A stretch of DNA of 64,000 bases from Marinisporobacter balticus (GCF_004345705.1 NZ_SLWV01000016.1:1-64000); one strand, 5' to 3'. Positions 8,263 to 17,257 are shown, numbered from the stretch's first letter. A program made the numbers and translations. The notes: a model not told the origin generated them from the sequence alone.

Positions 8263-8443
8263 AATAAAACCTCCAATTCATGCATCAGTTGATTTACATT
8301 TAATTTTAGTTTTAGTATACCAACAAATTTAATCATGTATTCAACACTATATCCTTTACTATTTTTTATTTTCAACATTATTTTATCGAATCCTTTATCT
8401 GAAACTAATAAAATTGTGAAGTAAGGATTATTTATATAATGTG
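8259..8443 (-). pseudogene. C-terminal fragment of an unidentified gene upstream of yyaL
   Basis: An open minus-strand frame of 61 codons runs from the group II intron boundary to a TGA that overlaps the yyaL ATG (ATGA). It contains HYINNPYFTILLVSDKGF and ends LNVNQLMHELEVLL. The stop/start overlap and the yyaL ribosome site lying inside it are what a translationally coupled operon gene would show. I do not recognise the family. The group II intron entered here in antisense orientation, so splicing would not repair this gene. Confidence 0.4.
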
Positions 8444-10916
8444 GTGCGACAAGAAGTCGCTAATTAGTAGTATTTCGTAAGAAACTGCGTTAGTTACTAA
8501 GCGCATCCCCCCTTGAAACTGCACTCCGAGTAATTGGTTTGTAGGTTGCATGAGAGGTAAGTACCTAAGGTCATTGCTTTACGTAGACGCAATGCTGGGT
8601 TAGGGGAAAAATGGAAAGTATAAACGAAAGTTGAACCTTTGTAATCTTCGTTAAAGAAGATAAGCGTACTGCGGAGTAACAAGCTTAATATGGATAGGAA
8701 AGATTGAATCGCATTCCAATCGTGCAGTAACCCATATATCCATCGGAGTAAAGAAGGATGCTTACCCATTTGAATCTACTATTAGTGGAACTTGGTAAAC
8801 CCTTTGTGTTCCTCGATAGAGGTAGGGCAATCGTAAGAAAGCTACAATACCAGAGGGTAAAGGATTGTGGAGAAAGCAAATGCCAGTAGGACGAAAGTTC
8901 AGGGGAAAAATAACCCGCTGGATAGAGTTTTATAGCTCACTCTAAAGAGGGCAGACTTCCACGTGGTCATCAACACGAAAGGAAACGTAAAGAAGAATCT
9001 TTTTAAGGAGATACATGTTTTGAAAACTATTACTAAAATTAATACGTCGGCTGTTTCTCCACATATACAGAGCTGGTCATTAATAGACTAGAAGAAAATA
9101 TACAAATATGTGAAGAAACTTCGCCAACGGGTTTTTCGTGCCGAACAGTTGGGACAGAAAAGAAAAGTAAGAAAGCTTCAAAGGCTAATGATTAGAAGTA
9201 ATGCTAATTTGCTACTGTCAATAAAGAGAGTTACGCAAATTAATAAAGGCAAAAAAACAGCTGGTGTTGATGGTCATATTGCACTCAATTCAAGTGATAG
9301 ATTGAGATTGTATAACCTTCTCAAAGAATATAACATTAAACATATTAGACCAAAGCCAGCAAAAAGAGTATACATACCTAAGAAAAACGGTAAAATGCGT
9401 CCTTTAGGAATACCCGTTATAAAAGACAGGATATTTCAAAACATTGTTAAAAATGCACTGGAGCCACAATGGGAAGCGAGATTTGAAGCTTCTTCATATG
9501 GATTCAGACCTAAACGAAGCACTCAAGATGCCATTGTTAACCTATTTACCAAACTGTCATCAAGGAGTACACGGCAGTGGATATTCGAGGGAGACTTCAA
9601 GGGTTGCTTTGATAATCTCAATCATCAATACATTATGGAATGTTTAAAGGGGTTTCCTGCTAAAAAAACTATATACAAATGGTTAAAAGCAGGATATGGT
9701 GATAATAACTCATTTAATAATACAGATTCTGGAATTCCACAAGGAGGACTTGTCTCCCCTTTGTTAGCAAATATAGCCCTGCATGGTATGGAAGAAGAAC
9801 TTGGAGTAAGATACTACCGAGATAGATGAAATCATATATTAGCTAGGAATTCAGTTGGAGTAGTAAAGTATGCTGATGATTTTGTAGTTGTATGTAAAAC
9901 AAAAGAAGAAGCCATAAATATGTATGAAAAGCTTAAACCATACCTCAATAAAAGAGGACTAACACTTGCAGATGAGAAGACTAAAGTTTCGCATATTAGT
10001 GAAGGATTCAATCTAAGACAGTACAAAACTAATAATGGTATGCGATTATTAATAAAACCATCAAAGGCAAGTATAAAAAAAGCCAGAGAAACAATAAAGA
10101 ATATGTTTATACAACTACGAGGGAGACCAGTCGGGGACTTAATAAAAAAATTAAATCCAATAATAAGAGGGATAGGAAACTGCTGGTCAAGTCAAGTTGC
10201 AAAGAAGATATTCGGCAATATTGACAGGTATATATGGATTAAGGTAAGAAAACATCTGGAAATTTTACACTCTAACAAGTCATTTAAATGGATATACAGA
10301 AAGTATTTCAGAGCAGACTATACAGGTGTAAGTAAAGATAAATGGATACTAACAAATTCTCATGATAACAAGACCCAGTTATTTAAAATGAGTTGGATAC
10401 CAATAGTGAGGCATGCTGTAGTTAAGTACAGAAATAGCCCTGATGATGCCAGTTTAAAAGAGTATTTTGAGAAAAGAGATAAGAAGGAGTTCATAAAAGA
10501 CAATGTTTTAAGCAAAAGGAAGTTAGCAAAATGTAGTAATTATAAATGTAGAGTATGTAAACAATCATTAGTGGGAGAAGAGTCTTTAAAAATTAATCAA
10601 ATTGTACCTTATAAATTAGGCGGTGATGAATGCTATGACAACCTAGAATTATTACATCAAAGTTGTCAGCAATATCATCGAATACTCCTTGAAAAATATG
10701 GAGGAGGAAGAGATTTATCCAAAATCGTTACCCACTTCAAGAATAATCAAGTAGAACCTAACAGCAAAGAAGGATATGAGTTGATTAAGAAGGCTTTCAA
10801 AAAATTCAAATACCAATCTGTTTTAGATAAAAAGATGGCTTGAGCCGTATGTGTGGAAACATACAATTACGGTTCTTAGGGGGGGAAGGAGCCGAAAGGC
10901 TCCCTACCTACCCGAC
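8444..10916 (+). mobile_element. Group II intron, with inactivated intron-encoded protein
   Basis: The 5' end has GTGCGAC at 8444, matching the GUGYG start of group II introns. The 3' end has a domain V hairpin (GAGCCGTATG...TACGGTTC, 10842-10875, GAAA tetraloop), then a domain VI-like hairpin (GGAGCCGAAAGGCTCC, 10888-10903) and CCTACCC. The 5' half (8444-9019) is the ribozyme scaffold, with many short helices. Joining ...ATAATGTG to TATAAAG would keep an antisense frame open, which is how I set the 3' boundary (uncertain by a few bases). RNA may still splice if the protein is supplied in trans. Confidence 0.88.
9020..10843 (+). pseudogene. ltrA: Group II intron reverse transcriptase/maturase (LtrA-type), two in-frame stops
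   Basis: A single 607-codon frame starting at TTG 9020 (AAGGAG eight bases upstream) encodes an LtrA-like protein: the N-terminal TSAVSPHIQSW leader; RT domain with KKNGKMRPLGIP, SSYGFRPKRSTQDAI, GIPQGGLVSPLLANI and the catalytic YADD (KYADDFVVVCK); maturase X; and a C-terminal HNH endonuclease (CRVCKQSLVGEE...GGDECYDNLELLHQSC). TAG at 9089 replaces a conserved Trp in the leader, and TGA at 9827 interrupts the RT just before YADD. All other segments remain in frame, so decay is recent. A GTG at 9110 could restart translation past the first stop, but the TGA would still remove YADD. Confidence 0.9.
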
Positions 10917-11037
10917 TATAAAGAAAACGGCTTAATATAAGCGTTGCAACTGATAGTTGCGAAATCGCAAGTGCTATTTGGTGGTATGCAACCATAAAAA
11001 ATGTTAAACTTATTCCATAAAACAAAGGAGGTATTTT
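10917..11037 (-). other. Sequence between group II intron and XRE gene; possible upstream piece of the intron-interrupted gene
   Basis: If the intron is removed, the minus-strand frame of the fragment at 8259-8443 continues here without a stop for about 40 codons, giving a hydrophobic stretch (AYHQIALAISQLSVATLIL). That would make it a membrane segment of the same lost gene. The plus strand offers a rival frame of 31 codons ending at a TAA near 10,018 bases past window position 1000 (11020), containing TDSCEIASAIWWYATIKNVK, also without a start. I cannot decide between them. The GCAACTGATAGTTGC palindrome (10947-10961) also lies here. The XRE ribosome site AAAGGAGG is at the right end. Confidence 0.2.
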
Positions 11038-11038
11038 A

Positions 11039-11674
11039 ATGTCATTAGGTGAAAAAATTCAAATATTGAGAAAATTAAAGGGCTTATCACAAGAGGAATT
11101 GGCTTCTGCTCTTGGCGTGTCCAGACAAGCTCTATCAAAATGGGAGTGTAATACTTCAATTCCTGATATTAGTAAAATCGTTGCATTAAGCAACTATTTT
11201 AGTGTTTCCACAGACTATCTGTTAAAAGATGAGTATATAGATGAAAATGTGGTCTTAAGTACGGAAACAAAGAAACAAAGTGGAAATATCCCTATTGCTA
11301 TTTCTACCGCAATAATCACAATAGGTCTTATTATCGCATTCGCAATGGCTAATGATGGAACTCTGTTTTTCTATTGGGAATTCAGTTCTGCTGCATTAGG
11401 CATAGGCATCCAAATCATTGGAATATGTATTTATGAGGTTTTATATTTTAGTAAGCATTTTGAAATAAAAAACCAGTATTTATTTTGGGGCATCAATACT
11501 TGGCTATTATCCGCTATGCCGACTATTCTTTCATCAGGTGTATTATCAAAACTATTAAATGGATTTGAAGTTTTTCATTATTCCTTCAATATCATGTTAT
11601 TTTACCTTATTTTTAATGGAGCACTGACATTCTATTTTTTTATTCTTTCAAAGAGATGGTACAATACAAAATGA
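11039..11674 (+). CDS. XRE-family transcriptional regulator with membrane segments
   Basis: 211 residues. Residues 1-65 are a Cro/C1-type helix-turn-helix (IQILRKLKGLSQEELASALG, then VSRQALSKWECNTSIPD). Residues 85-205 hold about four hydrophobic segments (IPIAISTAIITIGLIIAFAM; LGIGIQIIGICIYEVLYF; NTWLLSAMPTILSSGVL; FNIMLFYLIFNGALTFYFFI). This architecture is common in Firmicutes, where a membrane-tethered regulator senses envelope stress or antimicrobials, often beside a transporter it controls. No such transporter is adjacent on the plus strand; the nearest is the minus-strand MATE gene 900 bases away, past an IS. AAAGGAGG lies eight bases before the ATG. It is one of very few plus-strand genes and is probably part of the acquired island. 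Confidence 0.85.
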   Translation: MSLGEKIQILRKLKGLSQEELASALGVSRQALSKWECNTSIPDISKIVALSNYFSVSTDYLLKDEYIDENVVLSTETKKQSGNIPIAISTAIITIGLIIAFAMANDGTLFFYWEFSSAALGIGIQIIGICIYEVLYFSKHFEIKNQYLFWGINTWLLSAMPTILSSGVLSKLLNGFEVFHYSFNIMLFYLIFNGALTFYFFILSKRWYNTK

Positions 11675-11692
11675 GCAAAATCCGTACTTAGT

Positions 11693-12432
11693 CAAATACC
11701 ACCGGCATAGCCGGTGGCTTGATTACGCCCTATAAGGGCACTGTTACTTGCAATCCTATAAGGATTTACAATAAACTATTTTAAAATCAGCCTTACTATA
11801 TCATATCTTTTTCTATTTTGTTTATTTAACTTCTTTACATTTTGCCGTATTTACTTGCTCCCTTAAAAAGGGTTACTTTGGTTTTTGTTAACATATTTTT
11901 CTTCAGCTAAATCTTTATTTTCTTGATTTTTCATATAATTTCTTATAACCTGTTCATTTAGACCTACTGTACTAATGTAATATCCTCTTGCCCAAAAATG
12001 TTGTCCTTTAAAGTTCTGGCGCAATTTACTATGTCTCTCAAATATCATAATTGCACTCTTTCCTTTCAAATAACCTACTATTGATGATACAGAATATTTA
12101 GGTGGTATTTTTATACACATGTGTATATGATCAACGCACGCATGTGCTTCAAGTATCTCAATACCTTTATATTCGCATAGCGTGCGTAATATTTCCCCTA
12201 TATCTCTCCTCAATTTCCCATATATTATTTTTCTTCTATACTTTGGTACAAATACTAAATGATATTTGCAATCCCATACTGTATGTGCTAATTTATTACT
12301 ATACATTTTTAATCCTTTCCTATAGCATAGTAAGACCTTAACTATGTATTATAGGTGAGGATTTTTTATGTTCAATATTTCAGCATAGCTTTTGTTACTC
12401 TCCCCAGCATAGCTGGGGGTTTAGCGATTTTA
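11693..12432 (-). mobile_element. IS200/IS605-type insertion sequence
   Basis: The transposase is flanked by subterminal hairpins typical of single-strand transposition. On the minus strand the left-end hairpin is CCCCCAGCTATGCTGGGG (12402-12420) and the right-end hairpin CCACCGGCTATGCCGGTGG (11699-11717), both with a GCTATGC centre. No target duplication or inverted terminal repeats are expected in this family. Exact cleavage sites were not determined, so the end coordinates are approximate. A second small palindrome (AATCCTATAAGGATT, 11752-11767) lies inside. Confidence 0.8.
11863..12306 (-). CDS. tnpA: IS200/IS605-family Y1 transposase TnpA
   Basis: 147 residues, the normal length for a complete IS200-type TnpA. 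It has the VPKYRRKIIYG start region, the HUH motif in ACVDHIHMCIKIPPKYS (His-Ile-His, metal ligands), the FWARGYYISTVG segment, and a tyrosine in VIRNYMKNQENK at the position of the nucleophile on the final helix. It acts as a dimer that cleaves and rejoins single-stranded hairpin ends at replication forks. No tnpB partner is present, so this is the IS200-like rather than the IS605 form. It appears intact, unlike the other mobile elements of this island. Confidence 0.93.
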   Translation of the reverse strand: MYSNKLAHTVWDCKYHLVFVPKYRRKIIYGKLRRDIGEILRTLCEYKGIEILEAHACVDHIHMCIKIPPKYSVSSIVGYLKGKSAIMIFERHSKLRQNFKGQHFWARGYYISTVGLNEQVIRNYMKNQENKDLAEEKYVNKNQSNPF

Positions 12433-12477
12433 ATTAATACACTTTTTTATATACTATGAATTAGAATAAACATAGCC

Positions 12478-12513
12478 ATACCCACTTTGCCGTGCACAGC
12501 AAAGTTAGGGTAT
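12478..12513. repeat. Imperfect palindrome between IS200 element and MATE gene
   Basis: ATACCCACTTTGC, an 8-base loop, then GCAAAGTTAGGGTAT. The stem has 13 base pairs with a two-base bulge. No T-run follows on either strand, so it is not a good intrinsic terminator. It might be a protein-binding site, the scar of another element, or a stem in the 3' end of the MATE transcript. Confidence 0.45.
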
Positions 12514-12547
12514 AACACTCGTTCAAAATTGCTTATAAAAAATCTTA

Positions 12548-13897
12548 TTACCCGAAAGATGCTTCTTGATGCAATGTTTTCCTAAATTCAACAATTACAA
12601 GACACATTGCCGTAATAAATACAATTATATCTGTAATAGGTATACTATACCAAACTCCTATTCCACCAAAAAATTTTGCTAATAGTAAAGTAAGTGGTAT
12701 AAATAAAGCAATTTGTCTTAACATAATAATTAAACCCGCACTTCCTGCTTTTCCAATTGCCTGAAAAAATGTAATACTCATTATGAATATTCCAGATACA
12801 AAAAATGCCATGTTTCCTAATTTAAAATATTCAAAACCATATTCTATAAGCATTTGATCTTTTGTAAACAAGCTTAGAATCCACTTTGGTGCTAATTGCA
12901 TTGGTATCCAGAAAACTAGACATAATCCAGTTGCTCCTATAGAGAACATTTTAACACTCTTTTTTACTCTATCAAATTTCTTAGCACCATAATTTATTCC
13001 AGCAATAGGCTGTAATCCTTGTGACATTCCCCAAATAGGAATAAAAGAAAACATCGTCACTCTCATTGTTATACCCATGATAACTAGTTGCTGATCATTT
13101 CCATATATTGTTATCATTCTATATAGAATCGTTTGTTGTACCAAGGTCATTACTTGCATCAGCATTGCTGAAAATCCTACTGATAAAACATCTGGAAGCA
13201 CTTCCTTTTTAAATGCAGGTTTTTTAAGCTGAACCATATTGCTATATTTTTTAAAATATACTAAAGTCATTATCATTTGCATAATTTGAGATAACACTGT
13301 TGCATATGCAGCTCCACGAATACCTAAGTTGAGTACTTTTATAAAAATCGGGTCTAAAATGATATTCAGTATTGCACCTGCTCCCATAATAAGCATAGCT
13401 TCTTTCATCTTACCTTCTCCACGAATAATCATATTTGCACTTTGTACAAAATTAACAAATATTGACCCCACAAAAATAATTCTTAAATAGGCTTTAGCTA
13501 ATGTAAATATATCCCCACTTAAACCTGTAAATCCTATTAAATAATCTGTAAATATTACGCCTATAACTGTCACTAACAATGATAATACAATATTACACAT
13601 ACTCATATTACTCATAATATCATCAATCTTTTTTATATCATTACTTCCAATTGCTCTAGACAGTACAGAAGCTGAACCTATTCCTATAAGCACTGCAATT
13701 CCATTATTTATAAGTGTCAGTGGATAAGTAACTGACACAGCAGCTAAAGCCTCTGATCCAACCAATCTACCTACAAATATCGCATCTACAAAGCTATATA
13801 AGCCTATTACAAGCATTCCAATAATTGCAGGTACAGATAACTTTATCATTAACTTAAAAATACTATCCTTCAATAACTCTTCTCTTTTTTCATCCAT
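12548..13897 (-). CDS. MATE-family multidrug/cation efflux transporter
   Basis: 449 residues with about twelve membrane segments in two MatE halves, starting MDEKREELLKDSIFKLMIKL. Family marks include PAIIGMLVIGLYSFVDAIFVG in helix 1, GSEALAAVSVTYPL after it, and the pseudo-repeat IWGMSQGLQPIAGINYGAK in the second half. Members exchange Na+ or H+ for organic cations or metabolites. The substrate is unknown. AAGGAG lies eight bases before the ATG. It is a single gene with about 90 bases between it and the feo operon, separated by a hairpin. A sister gene cluster relation to the XRE regulator across the IS cannot be shown. Confidence 0.9.
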   Translation of the reverse strand: MDEKREELLKDSIFKLMIKLSVPAIIGMLVIGLYSFVDAIFVGRLVGSEALAAVSVTYPLTLINNGIAVLIGIGSASVLSRAIGSNDIKKIDDIMSNMSMCNIVLSLLVTVIGVIFTDYLIGFTGLSGDIFTLAKAYLRIIFVGSIFVNFVQSANMIIRGEGKMKEAMLIMGAGAILNIILDPIFIKVLNLGIRGAAYATVLSQIMQMIMTLVYFKKYSNMVQLKKPAFKKEVLPDVLSVGFSAMLMQVMTLVQQTILYRMITIYGNDQQLVIMGITMRVTMFSFIPIWGMSQGLQPIAGINYGAKKFDRVKKSVKMFSIGATGLCLVFWIPMQLAPKWILSLFTKDQMLIEYGFEYFKLGNMAFFVSGIFIMSITFFQAIGKAGSAGLIIMLRQIALFIPLTLLLAKFFGGIGVWYSIPITDIIVFITAMCLVIVEFRKTLHQEASFG

Positions 13898-13967
13898 CTT
13901 AATTTCTCCTTACTTTATTTGTATAAAACTATCTTCTCTTTCATATGCAACACTTCTTTTAATCATT

Positions 13968-14003
13968 AAACGCCTTCTTAATCATCTTATTAAGAAGGCG
14001 TTT
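13968..14003. terminator. Strong hairpin at the end of the feo operon
   Basis: Perfect 15-base-pair stem AAACGCCTTCTTAAT / ATTAAGAAGGCGTTT with a 6-base loop. The stop codon of the feoC-like gene lies in the stem. Thymines follow on the plus strand; on the minus strand only the stem's own TTT follows, so it may act mainly as a 3'-end stabiliser or as a weak minus-strand terminator. Confidence 0.7.
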
Positions 14004-14256
14004 TTATACTTTTTAAATACGCTTTCCCTTCTTTAGAAACCATCCATACATGTAGCTCATTTTTTTTCATATCCTTTTTACTGCATCCCTTACAAATATT
14101 ACAACCTGTATTATACCTTTGTAAATAGCCCATATTATAAAGCTGACCCACAGCTGTCTTAATAAGCATTTTATCTACATCTAATTTTCGCGCTAAATCT
14201 TCATAAGATAAAATTCTTCCTGTCTTTAATGCAACTAATATTTTATCTAATAACAA
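13990..14256 (-). CDS. feoC: FeoC-like winged-helix protein with cysteine cluster
   Basis: 88 residues (from TTG 14256; GAGG eight bases upstream; a GTG three codons earlier overlaps that site). It holds a small winged helix (ILSYEDLARKLDVDKMLIKTAVGQLYNMGYL) and then CNICKGCSKKD, three cysteines in a short loop as in FeoC proteins that hold an oxygen-sensitive Fe-S cluster. FeoC binds FeoB or influences its stability and activity. It begins 12 bases after feoB ends, so it is the third gene of the feo operon. Assignment rests on size, fold-type sequence, cysteines and position; sequence identity within FeoC is known to be low. Confidence 0.75.
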   Translation of the reverse strand: MLLDKILVALKTGRILSYEDLARKLDVDKMLIKTAVGQLYNMGYLQRYNTGCNICKGCSKKDMKKNELHVWMVSKEGKAYLKSIKTPS

Positions 14257-14267
14257 TCGAATCACCT

Positions 14268-16328
14268 CTAAAAAATAATTGTTCCTATTCGATAAACAAT
14301 GCCCCCTATAAAAAGTGCACTCACCATATAGTAACTTACAATTTTAATCGTCCATTTTAACGAATGTGTCTCAGCATTAACTGATACAATGGCTGCCATA
14401 CATGGAATATTGAAATAATATGCAAACATAAAAGCAAGTGCAGAAGCCTTTGAAATAGATTCTAACATGACGGTTGATAAAGCAGATTGATCAAATTCAA
14501 CAGCTCCTGAAATCATAATCCCTGAAAAGCTTGATATTCCTGTTCCTACTCCAAATAGCATGGATAGCACTCCTAAAGCACCTTCCTTGCTCATTATAGA
14601 AACAATCAATGCAATAAATAGTCTCCAATCTAATCCTAAAAGAGCTGCTACAGGCTCTACCGTTTTACCAATTGCATAAATTGGACTATTTTCAATATTT
14701 CCATCAGATGTATAGGACAAAGCCCATATTGTAACAGATACACCCACAATTACAACAAATGCTTTTTTCATAACATCTTTCATTTTACTCCAAACATGAA
14801 GAAAAATTCCTTTCCAGTTAGGTTTGTGATAAGGCGGAAGTTCCATAATCAGTCCCGTCCCCTCTTCTTCTTTTATAAACTTTGTTCTGAAAATCCAAGA
14901 GGTAAAAATAACATGGAAAATAGAACATATAAGTAACGCTACAATAACCCATATAGCATTTACACCAAAAAATAGACTTCCTACCAATCCTATCACTCCC
15001 CACATACTTGCACATGGCACAACCATACTAGTAGTAATTGTAAGAAGCCTTTGTTTCCATGAATCTATTACTCTAGATCCAGTGATCCCTGCCATATTAC
15101 AACCAAAGCTCGTAACAAATGGCATAATAGACTTACCATGTAAACCAATCTTGCTCATAGTTGCATCAAATACATAAGCAACTCTTGCCATATATCCTAT
15201 ATCTTCCATAAAGCCGAAAACAAACACAACACCTGCAATAAATATTCCCATAAGCAATGCCATAGAGACTGAAGGGATAACAGCTTCTGTTACTAATGAA
15301 GCAATCCAATAAGAACCTGTCTTATTTAATAAAATATTTCGCAAGTTTAAACAAATCAGTGGAAGTATACTCCCTATCCCTATCATAAATGGCATAGCAA
15401 TTGCCATACTGGCAATAAATCCTGCTAACATCATTAGAATTGCAATAGGTTTTCCAAAAATTCTATGTGTTGATAGTTTATCAAATCCAATTCTTTTTAA
15501 AGCATATCCTTCTTTTTTTGTCAAAACCCCATCTAAAACACTTTCTATCCATGCATATCTACAATTTGCTGCTTTTAAAGGTCCATCTATATTCCTTTTG
15601 ATAATATGATGTATCACTTCCCATTGTTCTTTTGTAACATTTTCTTTAACAATCTCAACAATTTGTCTATCATTTTCAAGCAATCTTGCACTAATCCAAT
15701 TACTACTACAATTTCCGATTCCTTCATCGGGTAGGATTTTTATAAGATCATTTAGTTCTTCTTTAAAAACATCCTCATATATTTTAAACAAAACATCTGT
15801 ATGAAGAATCTTTTGATTTTCTTCTATTGTTTTGATTTTTCCTAATAGATTTTCAACGCCTTCTCCTTTTGCAGCAACCATAGGCACAATGGGTATTCCT
15901 AATTTTTCTTGTAGCTTTTCAATGTTAATCAGTTTGCCTTGTTCTTTCGCAATATCTATCATATTTAATACTGCAATTACGGGAACATTCATCCCTACCA
16001 TCTCTGAAAGCAAATACATACTTCTCTCTAGCTGTGACGTATCCACCATTGTAATAATCATATCTACTTTATCAGAAATGATGAAGTCTCTAGCAATAAG
16101 CTCTTCTGCCGAATTAGCAGTCAAACTATATGTTCCAGGCAAATCTACAAGACTGTATTTTTTATGATTAAAATGAAATATACCACTTTTTTGCTCAACA
16201 GTTTTTCCAGGCCAATTTCCTACATGCTGTCTTGCACCAGTAAGTCTATTAAAAAGCGTTGATTTTCCTGTATTTGGCTGTCCTGCCAGCCCTATTTTTA
16301 CAGGTCCTACTACAGCTACACTCTCCAT
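14268..16328 (-). CDS. feoB: Ferrous iron transport protein B (GTP-gated Fe2+ permease)
   Basis: 686 residues. The N-terminal G domain has G1 GLAGQPNTGKSTLFNRLTG, G2 around VGNWPGKTVEQKSG, G3 DLPGTYSL and G4 NMID, with a helical GDI domain to about residue 270. The membrane part has two Gate repeats, including GFMEDIGYMARVAYVFD and SFGCNMAGITGSRVID, the conserved cysteine-bearing segment of gate 1. G1 has GQPNTGKS where most FeoBs have GNPNSGKT or GNPNCGKS, a minor variation. It imports Fe2+ under anaerobic conditions. The start abuts the feoA stop. The operon is feoA-feoB-feoC-like. Confidence 0.96.
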   Translation of the reverse strand: MESVAVVGPVKIGLAGQPNTGKSTLFNRLTGARQHVGNWPGKTVEQKSGIFHFNHKKYSLVDLPGTYSLTANSAEELIARDFIISDKVDMIITMVDTSQLERSMYLLSEMVGMNVPVIAVLNMIDIAKEQGKLINIEKLQEKLGIPIVPMVAAKGEGVENLLGKIKTIEENQKILHTDVLFKIYEDVFKEELNDLIKILPDEGIGNCSSNWISARLLENDRQIVEIVKENVTKEQWEVIHHIIKRNIDGPLKAANCRYAWIESVLDGVLTKKEGYALKRIGFDKLSTHRIFGKPIAILMMLAGFIASMAIAMPFMIGIGSILPLICLNLRNILLNKTGSYWIASLVTEAVIPSVSMALLMGIFIAGVVFVFGFMEDIGYMARVAYVFDATMSKIGLHGKSIMPFVTSFGCNMAGITGSRVIDSWKQRLLTITTSMVVPCASMWGVIGLVGSLFFGVNAIWVIVALLICSIFHVIFTSWIFRTKFIKEEEGTGLIMELPPYHKPNWKGIFLHVWSKMKDVMKKAFVVIVGVSVTIWALSYTSDGNIENSPIYAIGKTVEPVAALLGLDWRLFIALIVSIMSKEGALGVLSMLFGVGTGISSFSGIMISGAVEFDQSALSTVMLESISKASALAFMFAYYFNIPCMAAIVSVNAETHSLKWTIKIVSYYMVSALFIGGIVYRIGTIIF

Positions 16329-16556
16329 TTATAATACCTCCTTTACAATTATTTTTTTAGCTTCTTCTTTACTTACAGCAATCATCGTGTCTCTAGCAAA
16401 CAATAAAACTGGAGACTTTTTATCATTTTGAACAACTTCTATCATTGTTCCATTTGTCAACCCCATAGCTGTTATTTTACTTATAAACTTATTTGACCCT
16501 TCCAATTCTACGATTTGACATATGGTATTTTCCTTTTGTAAATTTAAACGAATCAC
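16329..16556 (-). CDS. feoA: Ferrous iron transport protein A (SH3-like)
   Basis: 75-residue SH3-like FeoA (CQIVELEGSNKFISKITAMG, then LTNGTMIEVVQNDKKSPVLL). It interacts with FeoB and is required for normal Fe2+ uptake. The start is GTG at 16556 with GAGG eight bases upstream. It is the first gene of the operon, ending immediately before the feoB ATG. An A+T-rich stretch of 45 bases separates it from the decayed ABC gene upstream. I did not find a clear Fur box in that gap, so its transcription may start further upstream. Confidence 0.9.
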   Translation of the reverse strand: MIRLNLQKENTICQIVELEGSNKFISKITAMGLTNGTMIEVVQNDKKSPVLLFARDTMIAVSKEEAKKIIVKEVL

Positions 16557-16601
16557 CTGATCACCTCATATTTAATTAAATTAATTTTTTAAAATGTACC
16601 T

Positions 16602-17184
16602 TTAATCAATTTTCATATTTAAATAATAATCATTTTCTATATCTGAATAGGAAGTTACTTCATCAAGTATGACAATAGAACTATCCTTCAATATGGCTCT
16701 TGCAATAGATATTCTTTGCTCTTCTCCTCCACTAAGTTTGATACCATCTTCTCCAAGTAATGTATTATATCCCTCCGGTAGACTCATTATAAAATCATGG
16801 ATTTATGGATTCAATAATTTCTTTCATGCTTTTATCTGAACCCATTCTAATATTTTCTGCTATACTATCATGTAACATAAAAACATTTTGAAATACAAAG
16901 GATACTTTATCCATCAATTGACCGAGTGTCGTTTTTCCTAATCCTGAAGGGCCTACAAGTGCAACTATATTTTTAGATTCTACCGTTAAGGGTAGATTTT
17001 TTATTACTTCTTTTTTATCATATTTAAATGTTATATGATGAAATGCTATTTCCCCTTCAATGTCTCCATCTAACCTTTTATTTCCTTCTCCTTGCTCTTC
17101 TTGTTCGATAATCTCTCTGACTTTTCCAGCTTCTTCTAGCAATAATGAAAAGTTTGATCCAAATTCTAATATAACTTTCCCCTT
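16602..17184 (-). pseudogene. ABC exporter ATP-binding part, decayed (siderophore/iron-type ABC transporter)
   Basis: Two adjacent frames hold pieces of one ABC ATPase. The first (to 16795) has Walker A GPSGLGKTT, but then jumps to LMDKVSFVFQNVFML: the roughly 30 residues normally between Walker A and the Q-loop are gone. After IIESINP the frame shifts; the second piece (from about 16795) begins FIMSLPEGYNTLLGEDG, has the ABC signature LSGGEEQRISIARAIL and Walker B SIVILDEVTS, and stops early after NDYYLNMKID. The whole membrane domain is missing upstream. Wording such as SLPEGYNTLLGEDG matches MsbA/YbtPQ-like half-exporters, which in Clostridia lie beside AraC regulators and take part in siderophore or heme handling. 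It is not functional. Confidence 0.85.
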
Positions 17185-17225
17185 TCCTTATTGTTATGTT
17201 TATTTATTCTCTACAACTATTATAT

Positions 17226-17245
17226 TGATAATGATTATCATTTTC
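17226..17245. promoter_or_regulatory. Fur box
   Basis: TGATAATGATTATCATTTTC matches the inverted-repeat Fur consensus GATAATGATTATCATTATC at nearly every position. It lies about 45 bases upstream of the ABC remnant and downstream of araC, so it would have repressed the ABC gene under iron sufficiency. It supports an iron-related function for this cluster. Confidence 0.8.
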
Positions 17246-17257
17246 TACTCCAAAGCA

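Noticed and set aside
8497..8879. Minus-strand ORFs inside the 5' part of the group II intron
   Set aside because: This is the ribozyme scaffold; the ORFs have no start context or family resemblance.
9827..9829. TGA in the intron reverse transcriptase read as Sec or Trp
   Set aside because: TGA ends many other genes here and no SECIS-like element or tryptophan-code evidence exists; a second stop (TAG) in the same frame supports decay.
11039..11674. XRE regulator as part of a toxin-antitoxin or defence system
   Set aside because: No partner toxin or nuclease is adjacent; the membrane segments fit an envelope-sensing regulator instead.
11699..12420. The GCTATGC hairpins as transcription terminators
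   Set aside because: They lie at both ends of an IS200-type gene, share their centre and lack T-runs; they are transposon ends.
16616..16640. Second Fur box upstream of feoA
   Set aside because: The GAAAATGATTATTATTTAA sequence matches only partly and is explained as codons for ENDYYLN in the ABC remnant. I kept only the box at 17226.
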